Shown here piece by piece: positions 18,401 to 28,182 of a stretch of 34,896 nt of DNA. The notes below the pieces were generated by a model. That model saw nothing but the letters and a program-made list of their open reading frames with translations, made no database searches and was not told the DNA's origin. This DNA comes from Akkermansia muciniphila (lineage in GTDB: Bacteria; Verrucomicrobiota; Verrucomicrobiia; Opitutales; Opitutaceae). Location: assembly GCA_945874545.1 (NCBI GenBank), contig CAMCHD010000004.1:1-34896 (forward strand), in the 5' to 3' direction. A program made the translations under genes and the position numbers. Each line of letters opens with the position of its first letter. The first letter of the stretch is position 1.

Positions 18401-19812
18401 CCCCTCCCCTCCGTCTCTGCTCCGCCGCCCTGCTCGCCCTCCTCGCCGCGCTGCCCGTCGCGCGCGCCTACAACCCCTTCCTCCCCGGCTGGGAATACAT
18501 CCCCGACGGCGAACCCCGCGTCTTCGGCGACCGTATCTACCTCTACGGCTCGCACGACCGCGCCAGCGGCGACGCGTATTGTGATTACCAATACCGTGTC
18601 TGGTCCGCACCCCTCTCCGACCCCACCACCTGGACCGACCACGGCGTCAGTTTTTCCACCCGCGACCAGGAAGGCCACAAGGACGATGTCGACTACTCCA
18701 ACAACCGCCTATACGCCCCCGACCTGATCGAAAACCACGGCCAATACTGGCTCTACGCCTACGTGGTCGGCGCCCCCTGCGCCGTCGCCGTCAGCGACCA
18801 CCCGGCCGGTCCCTTCAAGTTTGTTTCCAAGATCAAGGCCCCCGCCGGCTCCAACAACGAGTTCGGCGGCTGGGGCCAATACATCGACCCCGGCGTGCTG
18901 GTCGATGACGACGGCCGCGTTTACATCTACTGGGGCTACAAACGCTCCGCCATGGCCGAGCTCGATCCCAAGACCATGGTGGACATCCTCCCCGGCACCC
19001 TGATCAACGACATCATCCCGGTCGAGGAACCCTTCAAATTCTTCGAGGGCTTCTCCCCGCGCAAAATCAACGGCGTTTACTACCTGGTCTACGCCGCCGG
19101 CGATTCCCTCGTCTACGCCACCGCCGCCAAGCCCACCGGCCCCTTCACCTATCGCGGCGCCATCATCCGCAACCGCGGCGACAACCCCGGCGGCAACATC
19201 CACGGCGGCCTCGCCCAGGTGAACGGCCAGTGGTATATCACCTACCACCGCCAGAGCCACAACGCCGAGTTCTCCCGCCGCGCCTGCGCGGAACGCGTCA
19301 CCATCGAGGCCGACGGCACGATCAAGGAGGTCGAGCAAACCTCCCTCGGCTTTAAGCAAAGCCTCGACCCCTCGGTCAAAGTCCCCGCCGACGTCACCTG
19401 TGTGCTTCGCGGCGGCCCTTACGTAATGGAGTTCGACTACAACACCCGCGCCGTCATCAACACCAAGAACGGCGCCGTGGTGGGCTACAAATACTTCGAG
19501 TTCGGCCCCAAGTCCCGCCCGCTGACCCTGCACACCGAACTGCGCGACCACGGCCTCGCCGGCACGATCGAGGTCTGGCTGGACGCCCCCAACGCCGAAA
19601 AAGGCCGCCGCATCGGCACCGTCACTATCGAGCCGACCAAGAAGGACGCCCGTTCCTACGCCCCCGGCGACGGCTGGCGCACGATCTCGGTCCCGGTGGA
19701 AAAAGTGGAGGGCCGCCACGCCCTCTTTTTCCGTTTTGTGTCGGCCTCCGGCGTGCCGACCAACGCCGCCCTCGCCGACCTCCGCAGCTTCGGCTTCACC
19801 AAGAAGAAGTAG
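18397..19812 (+). CDS. GH43 family glycoside hydrolase (xylosidase/arabinofuranosidase type) with CBM6-like C-terminus
   Basis: Signal peptide; NPFLPGWEYIPDGEPRVFGDRIYLYGSHDRASGDAYCDYQYRVWSA; QYIDPGVLVDDDGRVYIYWG; FKFFEGFSPRKINGVYYLVYA. Distinct subfamily from the three tandem GH43 proteins. Confidence 0.9.
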   Translation: MTPPLRLCSAALLALLAALPVARAYNPFLPGWEYIPDGEPRVFGDRIYLYGSHDRASGDAYCDYQYRVWSAPLSDPTTWTDHGVSFSTRDQEGHKDDVDYSNNRLYAPDLIENHGQYWLYAYVVGAPCAVAVSDHPAGPFKFVSKIKAPAGSNNEFGGWGQYIDPGVLVDDDGRVYIYWGYKRSAMAELDPKTMVDILPGTLINDIIPVEEPFKFFEGFSPRKINGVYYLVYAAGDSLVYATAAKPTGPFTYRGAIIRNRGDNPGGNIHGGLAQVNGQWYITYHRQSHNAEFSRRACAERVTIEADGTIKEVEQTSLGFKQSLDPSVKVPADVTCVLRGGPYVMEFDYNTRAVINTKNGAVVGYKYFEFGPKSRPLTLHTELRDHGLAGTIEVWLDAPNAEKGRRIGTVTIEPTKKDARSYAPGDGWRTISVPVEKVEGRHALFFRFVSASGVPTNAALADLRSFGFTKKK

Positions 19813-19969
19813 CCCGTGGCCCAAATCGGGCGAATTTATGTCGGGCTCTGGTGGCGTTGAAACTTGTCTCGTCATTTTGCCGTAAGCACATCACTCGCAA
19901 CGATTTTAGATCAACGCTAGACGACCCTGTCCGCTCTGCGGCTTTCGCCGTGCCGGGCCCGATTTTGTA

Positions 19970-19997
19970 TCAATTCTCACAAACTCATGAGAATTGA
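19970..19997. promoter_or_regulatory. Operator-like dyad upstream of the giant gene
   Basis: TCAATTCTCA-caaactca-TGAGAATTGA, perfect 10-bp arms in a comparatively AT-rich leader. Confidence 0.5.
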
Positions 19998-20103
19998 GGA
20001 CACTCCTTTGCCCATTCACAGGCTGCGTTTTCGCAATTCATCAACCTTTGTAATAATCGCTATGGTTTTTGCCCCCAGTTTCCCCGCTTGGACAGCTCTT
20101 GGT

Positions 20104-23100
20104 ATGTCATTTCGGCAGAGTGTCCTCCCCTTGCTCTTTGTCGTGTTGGCGAGCCTTTCCGCCGGATTTGTCACCGCCCCCTCCGCCCACGCCCAGACCG
20201 CCCACGACGGCTTCGCCTACACCAATGGAGCCAATCTCGTCGGACAGTCCGGCGGCTCCGGCTGGTTGGGCAACTGGCTAGCCATCGGCAGCCCCACCCC
20301 CGCCACCTCGCCCCTCATCACCTCGACCGGCCTCGACTTCCCCGGCTACACCAGCACCGGCGGAGCCCTCCGGGACACCGGCGGTGCCTTCGCCGCCACC
20401 CGCCAATGGTTCACCCCCGCCACCGGCTTCGCCAACGGCACCACCATCTGGTTCTCCTGCCTCGTCCGCGCCACCAATACCTCCACCAGCGACACCCTCG
20501 TCCTCCCCTTCGGCGACAAAGGCAGCACCACCTCCGGCCACGGCATCGCCTTCGCCACCAAGGCCACCGCCAACGGCTCCACCAGCTCGTCCGATACCTA
20601 CGTTTACCTCCGCCACGGCTCCTCCCTTCACGGCACCGACGGCACCACCTCCGGCCCCGGCCTGCTCGCCGCCCTCGGCACCTCCAAGACCATCCTCGTC
20701 GTCGGCCGCTTCACCCTCTCCACCTCTTCGAACTCCGACGTCCTCGATGTCTGGGTAAACCAAACCACCGCCCCCACCGGCGACGCCCCCCTCCGCCGCA
20801 CCGGTTTCACCGCCTCCCGCTCTTCCACCGCCAGCGATGGCCGCGCCCTCCTCTACTTCGGCAGCGCCGCCCAAAGCACGGTGGACGAGTTCCGCATCGG
20901 CACCTCCTACGCCGCCGTCACCACCGGCCTTACCCCCGCCACGCCCCCCGCCATCACCCTCGACACCCCTTCGCAGGATCAGCTTTTCGCCTCACCCGCC
21001 ACCATCTCGCTCACCGCCACCGTCACCCCCGGCGCCGCCACCATTAAAAAAGTCCTTTTCTACAACGGCGCCACCCTGCTCGGCGAAGACACCACCGCCC
21101 CGTATTCCTTCAACTTTACCAACGTCCCCGCCTCCCAGCCCAAGCTCTCCGCCCGCGTCGTTTACGATCTCACCGCCGGCCAAAATGCCGACTACGTCCA
21201 GCAATCCGCCACCCGCTCGGTCTACGTCCTCGACAACTCCCCCGTCACCTTCGCCGTCAACACCCAGGCCTCCCGCCGTGCCATCAGCCCCTACATTTAC
21301 GGCACCAACAACATCTCCAACTCCGCCCAGCTCCGAGAGTTGAACTTTACCCTCAACCGCCGCGGCGGCGAGGTCGAGTCCCGCTACGACTACCAGACCA
21401 ACTCCAATAACATCGCCAAAAACTGGTATTTCACGACCGACAGCGCCTCCGGCACCCCTGCCTCCGAGGTAGGCGGCTACATTAAAGCCACCTTCGACGC
21501 CCAAGCCGAGGTCATGGTCACCGTGCCCACCATCGGCTGGATGCCCAAACCCGGCACCCACTCCTTCTCTCAAACCAAATACGGACTCCAAACCTCTAAC
21601 GTCCCCTTTGGCTCCGGCGACGCCGGCATCGGCATCCTCCAACTCGATGCTTCCGGCAACATCATCCCTTACAACCCCGCCACCGCCGTCGCCGACCGCG
21701 CCGCCAACGCCGGCAACCCCACCGTCGAGCTCACCCCCAACCACCCCGACCCCCGCTTCCGCTCCGACCGCAACGACGCCAACTACCTGCCCGCCAACCC
21801 CCTGGCCTACCAAAGCGGCTTCATCGACACCCTCATCTCGCAATGGGGCACCGTCGCCAACGGCGGGGTTCGCTTCTACACCCTCGATAACGAACCAGGC
21901 CTCTGGGATTACGTCCACCGCGACCTCTGGGGCGGCTCCAACGTCACCAAGGAAGAGATCCGCGACTACACCATCGCCTACGGCAACATGATCCGCGACC
22001 GCGATCCCGCCGCCCAGATCCTCGGCCCCAGCGAGTGGGGCTGGGCCGAGGCCGACGACTACTATCCTTGGCTGCTCGCCCAGCTTCAAGCCAGTGAGAC
22101 CGCCACCGGCCGCCGCTCCCTCGATATCCTCACCGTGCACTACTACGCCGGCTACCCCGGCGCTGAAGGCACCCTCGACCGCCTCTTCGGCCTCAACCGC
22201 AGCACCCGCTCCCTCTGGGATCCCAACCACACCGACGAGAGCTGGATCAACTCCAAGATCAACCTCATCCCCACCATGCGCTCCTGGGTCGCCGCCAACT
22301 ACCCAGGCACCAAAATCGGCATCACCGAATACAACTGGTCCTTTAACGACTTTGATAACTCCATGGCCGGGGCCGTCATCCAGGCCGAGGTCCTCGGCAT
22401 CTTCGGCCGCGAAGGCCTCGACCTCGCCACTCGCTGGGGCTCCTCCGCCAACAATCCGTCAAATCTCATCTTCAAGGGCATGAAGATGTTCCGCAACTAC
22501 GACGGCCGCCGCTCCTCCTTCGGCGACACCTCCGTCGCCGCCACCACCTCCGCTAACCCCGACGAGATCAACGCTTTCGCCGCCGAGCGCTCCACCGATG
22601 GAGCCCTCACCCTCATGGCGGTCAACAAGCAGCCCTCCGGCGATCGCTCCACCACCTTCTCCCTCGCCAACTTCGCCCACCGCGGCACCGCCCAAGCCTG
22701 GCGCCTCGATTCCTCCGGCGTCATCGCCCGCCTGCCCGACCTCACCGTCACCGGCAACGCCCTCGCCACCACCCTGCCGCCCCAGACCATCACGATCTAC
22801 GTCCTCCCCACCGCCGCCAACCTCATCGCCCCCCAGGTCACCGCCCCCGTGCCCGCCAATGGCGCGCTCAACGTCCCCACCAGCCTCACCGCCGCCTGGA
22901 CCCCCTCCGCCAACACGTCCCTCTACCACGTCTACCTCGGCACCAGCCAATCCGCCGTCGCCGCCGCCACCCCCGCGACCTCCGGCATCTACCGCGGTGC
23001 CAGCGCCACCCCCGACTTCGACCTTACCAGCCTGACCGGTAACACCACCTACTACTGGCGCGTGGACGCCGAGGCCACCGGCGGCACCACCACCGGTGCC

Positions 23101-26100
23101 GTCTGGAGCTTCACCACCGCCCTACCTCCCCGCGGTGTCGTCACCCTCAACTCCGGAGACGGCTTCGGCTCCAGCTCCTACAACGCCGCCGGCAACTGGA
23201 GCAACTCCGCCGCCCCCTCCCTCGCCAACGACTACTTCACCTCCAACAAGGAACTCCGCAGCCCCGCCGGCGCCTCCGGCACCACCCCCTTCGGCGGTTA
23301 CTCGCTCTCCCTCGACTCCAACGGCACCCTGACGACCAAGGGCGCCAACAACAACACCCTCGCCATCGAGCGTCTGTTCCTGAACGGCGGCCGCATCCGC
23401 GTCGGCGACCAGAACAATCTGGTTACCATCTCCGGCTCCCTCGCTCAGGTCACCGCCGCCTCCACCCTCGACGCCGACCAGGCCTCCCGCACCCTCGTCA
23501 TCGCCTCTCCCCTCACCGGCTCCGGCCGCCTCACCATCGCCTCCGGCACCGGCACCGGCGGCGTCGTCCGCCTCTCCGGCGTCAACGACGCCTTCACCGG
23601 CCCCTGGATCATCAACTCCGGCGCCACTCTCCAGGTCGGCAACGGCGGCGCCACCGGCTCCCTCGGCTCCGGCGACCTCACCCACAACGGTGCCCTCACC
23701 TTTAACCGCACCGGCCTGCTCACCGTCCCCGGCGACATCTCCGGCTCCGGCACCCTCACCCTCAACTCCGCCCTCGCCCTCACCCTCGACGGCGCCAGCA
23801 CCTACACCGGAGCCACCACCGTCTCCACCGGTTCGCTCTTCGTCACCGGCTCCTTGGGCAATACCACGGTCTCCGTCGCCTCCGCCGCCACCCTCGGCGG
23901 CGACGGCGCCTTCGCCGGTCCCGTCACCGTCCAGGGCACCTTCGCCCCCGGTGCCACCGGCCAGAACTCCACCGGCCACCTCACCTTCGGTGGCTCCCTG
24001 ACCCTCGCCACCACCACCACCACCCGCCTAGAGCTCAACCGCACCGCCGCCGTCACCCACGACGCCGTGGCCGTCACCGGCGCCTTCACCGCCGCCGGCT
24101 CGCTCGTGATCACCAACCTCGGCGACGCCCTCGTCGCCGGCGATAGCTTTGCCCTTTTCAACAAGGCCCCCACCTCCGGCGCCTTCGCCAACGTCACCCT
24201 GCCCGCGCTCCCCGCCGGCCTCACCTGGCAAAACAACCTCGCGGTCAACGGCACCGTCTCCGTCCTCGGCGCCAATCCCCCCGGAGAACCCGCCGATCCC
24301 GCCCCCGCCGACGACGCCACCGGCCTCTCGCCCCGGCCCGACCTCTCTTGGACGCCCGGCGACGCAGCCGTCACCCACCGCGTTTACCTCGGCACCAACG
24401 AGGCCGCCGTCGCCGCCGCCACCCCCGCCACCGCCGGCATCTACCAGGGCGAACAAACCGCCACCACCTTCACCCCGCCCGCCGACCTCCTGCCCGCCAC
24501 CACCTACTACTGGCGCATCGACCAAGTCGGCCCCGGCGGCGTGACCGCCGGCCCCGTCTGGTCCTTCACCACCGCCGCCTACTACGTCTCCACCAGAGAG
24601 CCCTTTAACTACACCCTCGCCGCCAACCTCACCGCCCAGAACGGCGGCACCGGTTGGCGCGGCCCCTGGCTGGCCGCCACCCACTCCTCGGTCATCGACC
24701 CCCTTATCGTCGGTGCCGGCCTCACCCACCCGAACCTCGTCACCACCGGCAACGCCGTGCGCGACACCAGCGGCACCCGCTTCACCAACGCCCGCAAGTG
24801 GTTCGAGCCCGCCACCCCCATTCCGAATGGCACCACCGTGTGGTTCTCCGCCCTCGTGTCGTATAACATTAATCACAACAGCGACCTGCTCATCCTGCCC
24901 TTCGGCAACTCCACCGAGAGCCAGAACACCAACGGTCTGGGCATCGCGATCAACTCCCGCCTCACCGCCTCCGGTGCCACCGATGCCAACGCCCGCGTCT
25001 ATCTGCGCAACGCCTACACCAACTACGGTATTGGCGGCTCCACTACGGGCGCGGGCTTGAGCGCCGCCCCCATCGGCACGCCCTTCCTCGTCGTCGGCCG
25101 CTTCACCCTCTCCACCACGGCCAACGCCGACACCCTCGACGTCTGGGTAAACCCCTCCGCCGCCCCCGCCGCCAACAGCACCCTGCGCCTCACCGGCTTC
25201 ACCGCCCCCCGCACCCCCGCCACCAGCGCCGGCAACTTCGTGCTCTACTCCGGCTACAGCGCGCAAAGCGCCATAGACGAACTCGCCCTCGGCACCTCCT
25301 ACGCCGACGTCACCCGCAACATCACCGGCTCCGTCCAGCTCACCGCCACCGTCAACGGCCCTTCCCAGATCGACCTCTCCTGGACCGACCAGACCTTCAA
25401 CACCACCGGCTTCCGCCTCGAACGCGCGCCCACCCCCACCGGCACCTACACCCTGCTCGCCGAGGTCGGCCCGGGCGACGGCACCTACACCGACACCGGC
25501 CTGCCCGCCGCCTCCACCTACTGCTACCGCCTCACCGCCGACCACGCCTCCGGCGGCGTCATTTCGAGCAACATCGCCATCGAGAGCACGCCCCTCGCCA
25601 ACCACGTCCCGGTCATCCCGACCTTCGAGTTCCAAAAACGGAAACACGGCCTCTTCGTTCACTACGTGTTTGGCGGCTTCATGGGCGACTACACCGCCCT
25701 CGGTTACCAGCAAGGCTACCCCACCACCATCGACCAGCTGGTCAACGCCTTTAACGTCAACACCTTCGCCGACCAGGTCGCCAGCATGGGGGTCGAATAC
25801 CTCATCTTTACCGCCTACCACGCCAACATGAACGTGCTCTACCCGAGCACCAAGATGGCCGCCTGGCGCGGCCCCGGCCACGCCACCACTTCCCGCGACC
25901 TCCTCGGCGAGATCTGCGACGCCATGGCCCTCAAAGGCATCAAGGTCCACTTTTACATGCACATCGACATCGGCCAGGACTTCAGTCCTGCCGACCGTGT
26001 CGCCACCGGCTACGACCTCGCCGACCGCACCACTTGGAACTCGTTTATGAACGAGATCGTCGGTGAGATCGGCACCCGCTACGGCAGCCGCCTCGAAGGG

Positions 26101-28182
26101 TTCTGGCTCGACGGTGCCTACATCAACAGCACCGCACTCAACGGCCTCAAGACCGCCATGCGCAGCGTCAATCCCGACCTCATCATCGTCGGCAACAACG
26201 CCCAGTCCTTCGGCGAATACGACCTCGGTTGCAAAGAGGCCGGCAGCATCGACCAAGGCACCTACAGCATGACCCCGGACGCCCCCGCCGGCTTCCCCGT
26301 CACCCAGGCCAAGGTCAGCTCCTGGCTGGCCTATGATCGCCAGATCGCCCTCATCGCCGGCGGCGGCTGGTGGTCGTCCAACAACGAGATCAACTCCGGC
26401 CGCTACTCGGTGGACGACCTCGTGAAATACACCGCGCTCCAGGCCGGCGCCAACACCCACGGCGGCGGCGTCGCCTGGGCCGCCGGCTGCTTCGGCAACG
26501 GCTCCTTCGACCCCGACTTCCTCGCCAAGATGCAGGCCGCCTGGGGCCATCTGGAGCCCGTCTCCGAGGCCATCCACGACACCGTCCCCAGCACGTCCTT
26601 CCCTACGCCCGTCCTGGCCAGCATCGAGCGCCTCTCCGGCGGCTTCACCGCCACCATGTCGCCCGACGGCCACTTCGACTACATCCACGTCCTCCGCCCC
26701 CCCACCGGCCGCAGCCTCCGCCTGCCCCCGCCCCTCGACCTGCGCGAATTCGTCAGCGCCCACCTCCTGCCCGGCAACCAGCCCGTCACCCTCGCCGCCC
26801 AAGGCGACGGTTACCAAGTCACCCTGCCCGAAGGCGCCAACTGGGACCCGCGCAACACCGTCATCCGCCTCACCGCCCAGCTCCCGCTGCCGGTGACCAG
26901 CGCCCTCTCCGTCGCGGCCGACGTGCGTATGCTCAACATCGGCGGTGCCGGCCAGGCCGGGGCCGACACCCAGCTAGGGGTTTACCAAGGCCGCGACCGC
27001 ACCTTGCTGCGCTTTGACCTCTCCTCCGTGCCCGCCGGCAGCACCCTCCACTCCGCCAACCTCACCCTCTACGCGACCAGCAGCTACCATGACAACACCA
27101 TGGGCAACCCCGTGCAGGTCTTCCGCGCCACCAAACCGTGGACCGAGTTCGGCGCGCTCTGGGCCAGATACGACGCCACCACCAACTGGACCAACCCCGG
27201 CGGCGACGCCGTCGGCATCACCGGCCTCCAGCTCTCCGCGCCCTACGCCGTCAACACCAGCGACCCCGCCGCCAACGGCCCGTTGACCTGGGACATCACG
27301 ACCCTCGCCCAGGAATGGCTTGCAGGCACCTACCCGAACCAAGGCATGTTGATCACCCTGGGCGGCAACCAGAGCAACCTGCACTTCCATTCCCGTGAAA
27401 GCACGTCCACCGGTCTTCGCCCGAGCCTGCTGCTGACCTTCACCCCGCCCCCCGCCCCCGAGCCCGCCACCACGCCCGTCCCGGCCGATGCCGCCACCAA
27501 CGTAGCCATCAACCCCTCCCTCGGCTGGACCCCCGGCCTCCGCGCCACCGCGCACCGCGTCTTCCTCGGCACCGACTCCGCCGCCGTCGCCGCCGCCACG
27601 CCCTCCACCACCGGCATCTACCGGGGCGAACAAGCCACCACCACCTTCACCCCGAGCGCCGCACTCACCAACTCCACCACCTACTACTGGCGCATCGACG
27701 AGGTCGGCACCGGCGGCGTAACCCCCGGCACCGTCTGGAGCTTCACCACCATCGCGCCCGTCCTGCCCTACGTCCAGTGGGCGACCGAGCAAGGCCTGAC
27801 GCCCGGTCCCGACACCGCCATCACCGCAGACCCCGAAGCCGACGGCCGCTCCAACCTGCTCGAATACGTCCTCGGCGGCTCCGCGCTCACCGCCGACCCG
27901 GCCTTTAATCCCACCATCACGAACTCCGCCGCCAACCTGGTTTACACCTTCTCCCGCACCGATCGTTCCGAAGCCGACACCACCCTCGTGGTGCAATACG
28001 GCAGCTCTCTCCTCACCGTCGGCACCTGGACGAACGTTCCCGTCGGAGCGACCAGCAGCACAACCGGCGACGTGACCGTGACCGTCGCCGAAAACGCCAC
28101 CGCCCCCGACACCGTGACCGTCACGATCCCCCGCGGCGCCGCCTCCACCCTCTTCGTCCGCCTCCGCGCCACCCGCCCCTAG
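20104..28182 (+). CDS. Giant secreted multidomain protein: LamG-like / GH44-like / Fn3-like / PATR beta-strand module / Fn3-like / LamG-like / Fn3 / divergent GH29-like / DNRLRE-like / Fn3-like / conserved C-terminal module
   Basis: The listed ORF starts at 19987. ATG 20104 (MSFRQSVLPLLFVVLASLSAGFVTAPSAHAQ) is the better start: it gives a signal peptide, and 19987 lies inside a 10-bp-arm dyad. GH44 motifs FYTLDNEPGLWDYVHRDL and IGITEYNWS; GH29-like HGLFVHYVFGG and LEGFWLDGAYI; DNRLRE-like GRDRTLLRFDLSSVPAGSTLHSANLTLY. Confidence 0.82.
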   Translation: MSFRQSVLPLLFVVLASLSAGFVTAPSAHAQTAHDGFAYTNGANLVGQSGGSGWLGNWLAIGSPTPATSPLITSTGLDFPGYTSTGGALRDTGGAFAATRQWFTPATGFANGTTIWFSCLVRATNTSTSDTLVLPFGDKGSTTSGHGIAFATKATANGSTSSSDTYVYLRHGSSLHGTDGTTSGPGLLAALGTSKTILVVGRFTLSTSSNSDVLDVWVNQTTAPTGDAPLRRTGFTASRSSTASDGRALLYFGSAAQSTVDEFRIGTSYAAVTTGLTPATPPAITLDTPSQDQLFASPATISLTATVTPGAATIKKVLFYNGATLLGEDTTAPYSFNFTNVPASQPKLSARVVYDLTAGQNADYVQQSATRSVYVLDNSPVTFAVNTQASRRAISPYIYGTNNISNSAQLRELNFTLNRRGGEVESRYDYQTNSNNIAKNWYFTTDSASGTPASEVGGYIKATFDAQAEVMVTVPTIGWMPKPGTHSFSQTKYGLQTSNVPFGSGDAGIGILQLDASGNIIPYNPATAVADRAANAGNPTVELTPNHPDPRFRSDRNDANYLPANPLAYQSGFIDTLISQWGTVANGGVRFYTLDNEPGLWDYVHRDLWGGSNVTKEEIRDYTIAYGNMIRDRDPAAQILGPSEWGWAEADDYYPWLLAQLQASETATGRRSLDILTVHYYAGYPGAEGTLDRLFGLNRSTRSLWDPNHTDESWINSKINLIPTMRSWVAANYPGTKIGITEYNWSFNDFDNSMAGAVIQAEVLGIFGREGLDLATRWGSSANNPSNLIFKGMKMFRNYDGRRSSFGDTSVAATTSANPDEINAFAAERSTDGALTLMAVNKQPSGDRSTTFSLANFAHRGTAQAWRLDSSGVIARLPDLTVTGNALATTLPPQTITIYVLPTAANLIAPQVTAPVPANGALNVPTSLTAAWTPSANTSLYHVYLGTSQSAVAAATPATSGIYRGASATPDFDLTSLTGNTTYYWRVDAEATGGTTTGAVWSFTTALPPRGVVTLNSGDGFGSSSYNAAGNWSNSAAPSLANDYFTSNKELRSPAGASGTTPFGGYSLSLDSNGTLTTKGANNNTLAIERLFLNGGRIRVGDQNNLVTISGSLAQVTAASTLDADQASRTLVIASPLTGSGRLTIASGTGTGGVVRLSGVNDAFTGPWIINSGATLQVGNGGATGSLGSGDLTHNGALTFNRTGLLTVPGDISGSGTLTLNSALALTLDGASTYTGATTVSTGSLFVTGSLGNTTVSVASAATLGGDGAFAGPVTVQGTFAPGATGQNSTGHLTFGGSLTLATTTTTRLELNRTAAVTHDAVAVTGAFTAAGSLVITNLGDALVAGDSFALFNKAPTSGAFANVTLPALPAGLTWQNNLAVNGTVSVLGANPPGEPADPAPADDATGLSPRPDLSWTPGDAAVTHRVYLGTNEAAVAAATPATAGIYQGEQTATTFTPPADLLPATTYYWRIDQVGPGGVTAGPVWSFTTAAYYVSTREPFNYTLAANLTAQNGGTGWRGPWLAATHSSVIDPLIVGAGLTHPNLVTTGNAVRDTSGTRFTNARKWFEPATPIPNGTTVWFSALVSYNINHNSDLLILPFGNSTESQNTNGLGIAINSRLTASGATDANARVYLRNAYTNYGIGGSTTGAGLSAAPIGTPFLVVGRFTLSTTANADTLDVWVNPSAAPAANSTLRLTGFTAPRTPATSAGNFVLYSGYSAQSAIDELALGTSYADVTRNITGSVQLTATVNGPSQIDLSWTDQTFNTTGFRLERAPTPTGTYTLLAEVGPGDGTYTDTGLPAASTYCYRLTADHASGGVISSNIAIESTPLANHVPVIPTFEFQKRKHGLFVHYVFGGFMGDYTALGYQQGYPTTIDQLVNAFNVNTFADQVASMGVEYLIFTAYHANMNVLYPSTKMAAWRGPGHATTSRDLLGEICDAMALKGIKVHFYMHIDIGQDFSPADRVATGYDLADRTTWNSFMNEIVGEIGTRYGSRLEGFWLDGAYINSTALNGLKTAMRSVNPDLIIVGNNAQSFGEYDLGCKEAGSIDQGTYSMTPDAPAGFPVTQAKVSSWLAYDRQIALIAGGGWWSSNNEINSGRYSVDDLVKYTALQAGANTHGGGVAWAAGCFGNGSFDPDFLAKMQAAWGHLEPVSEAIHDTVPSTSFPTPVLASIERLSGGFTATMSPDGHFDYIHVLRPPTGRSLRLPPPLDLREFVSAHLLPGNQPVTLAAQGDGYQVTLPEGANWDPRNTVIRLTAQLPLPVTSALSVAADVRMLNIGGAGQAGADTQLGVYQGRDRTLLRFDLSSVPAGSTLHSANLTLYATSSYHDNTMGNPVQVFRATKPWTEFGALWARYDATTNWTNPGGDAVGITGLQLSAPYAVNTSDPAANGPLTWDITTLAQEWLAGTYPNQGMLITLGGNQSNLHFHSRESTSTGLRPSLLLTFTPPPAPEPATTPVPADAATNVAINPSLGWTPGLRATAHRVFLGTDSAAVAAATPSTTGIYRGEQATTTFTPSAALTNSTTYYWRIDEVGTGGVTPGTVWSFTTIAPVLPYVQWATEQGLTPGPDTAITADPEADGRSNLLEYVLGGSALTADPAFNPTITNSAANLVYTFSRTDRSEADTTLVVQYGSSLLTVGTWTNVPVGATSSTTGDVTVTVAENATAPDTVTVTIPRGAASTLFVRLRATRP
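21241..22815 (+). other. GH44-like catalytic domain within the giant protein
   Basis: FAVNTQASRRAISPYIYGTNN...LRELNFTLNRRGGEVESRYDYQTNSNNIAKNWYF; putative acid/base Glu in LDNEPGLW (codon 21892-21894) and nucleophile Glu in GITEYNW (codon 22327-22329). Confidence 0.75.
23130..24280 (+). other. Autotransporter-associated beta strand (PATR)-like module within the giant protein
   Basis: GSGRLTIASGTGTGGVVRLSGVNDAFTGPWIINSGATLQVGNGGATGSLGSGDLTHNGALTFNRTG...LTLDGASTYTGATTVSTGSLFVTGSLGNTTVSVASAATLGGDGAFAGPVTVQGTFAPG; homologous to the module in the GH31 protein. Confidence 0.8.
25615..26880 (+). other. Divergent GH29-like (alpha-L-fucosidase superfamily) domain within the giant protein
   Basis: FEFQKRKHGLFVHYVFGGFMGDY, YLIFTAYHANMNVLYPSTKMAAWRGPGHATTSRDLLGEICDAMALKGIKVHFYMHIDIGQDFS, GSRLEGFWLDGAYINSTALNGLKTAMRSVNPDLIIVGNN. 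Lacks the canonical KHHDGF/WDS motif. Confidence 0.6.

Noticed and set aside
23500-24000. Repetitive GGC/ACC-rich stretches in the PATR modules as DNA-level repeats or CRISPR-like
   Set aside because: Periodicity comes from protein beta-strand repeats and codon bias; no conserved repeat/spacer units.
24028-26817. 929-aa antisense ORF opposite the giant gene
   Set aside because: Same codon-bias shadow effect; repetitive Gly/Val/Glu/Asp composition.
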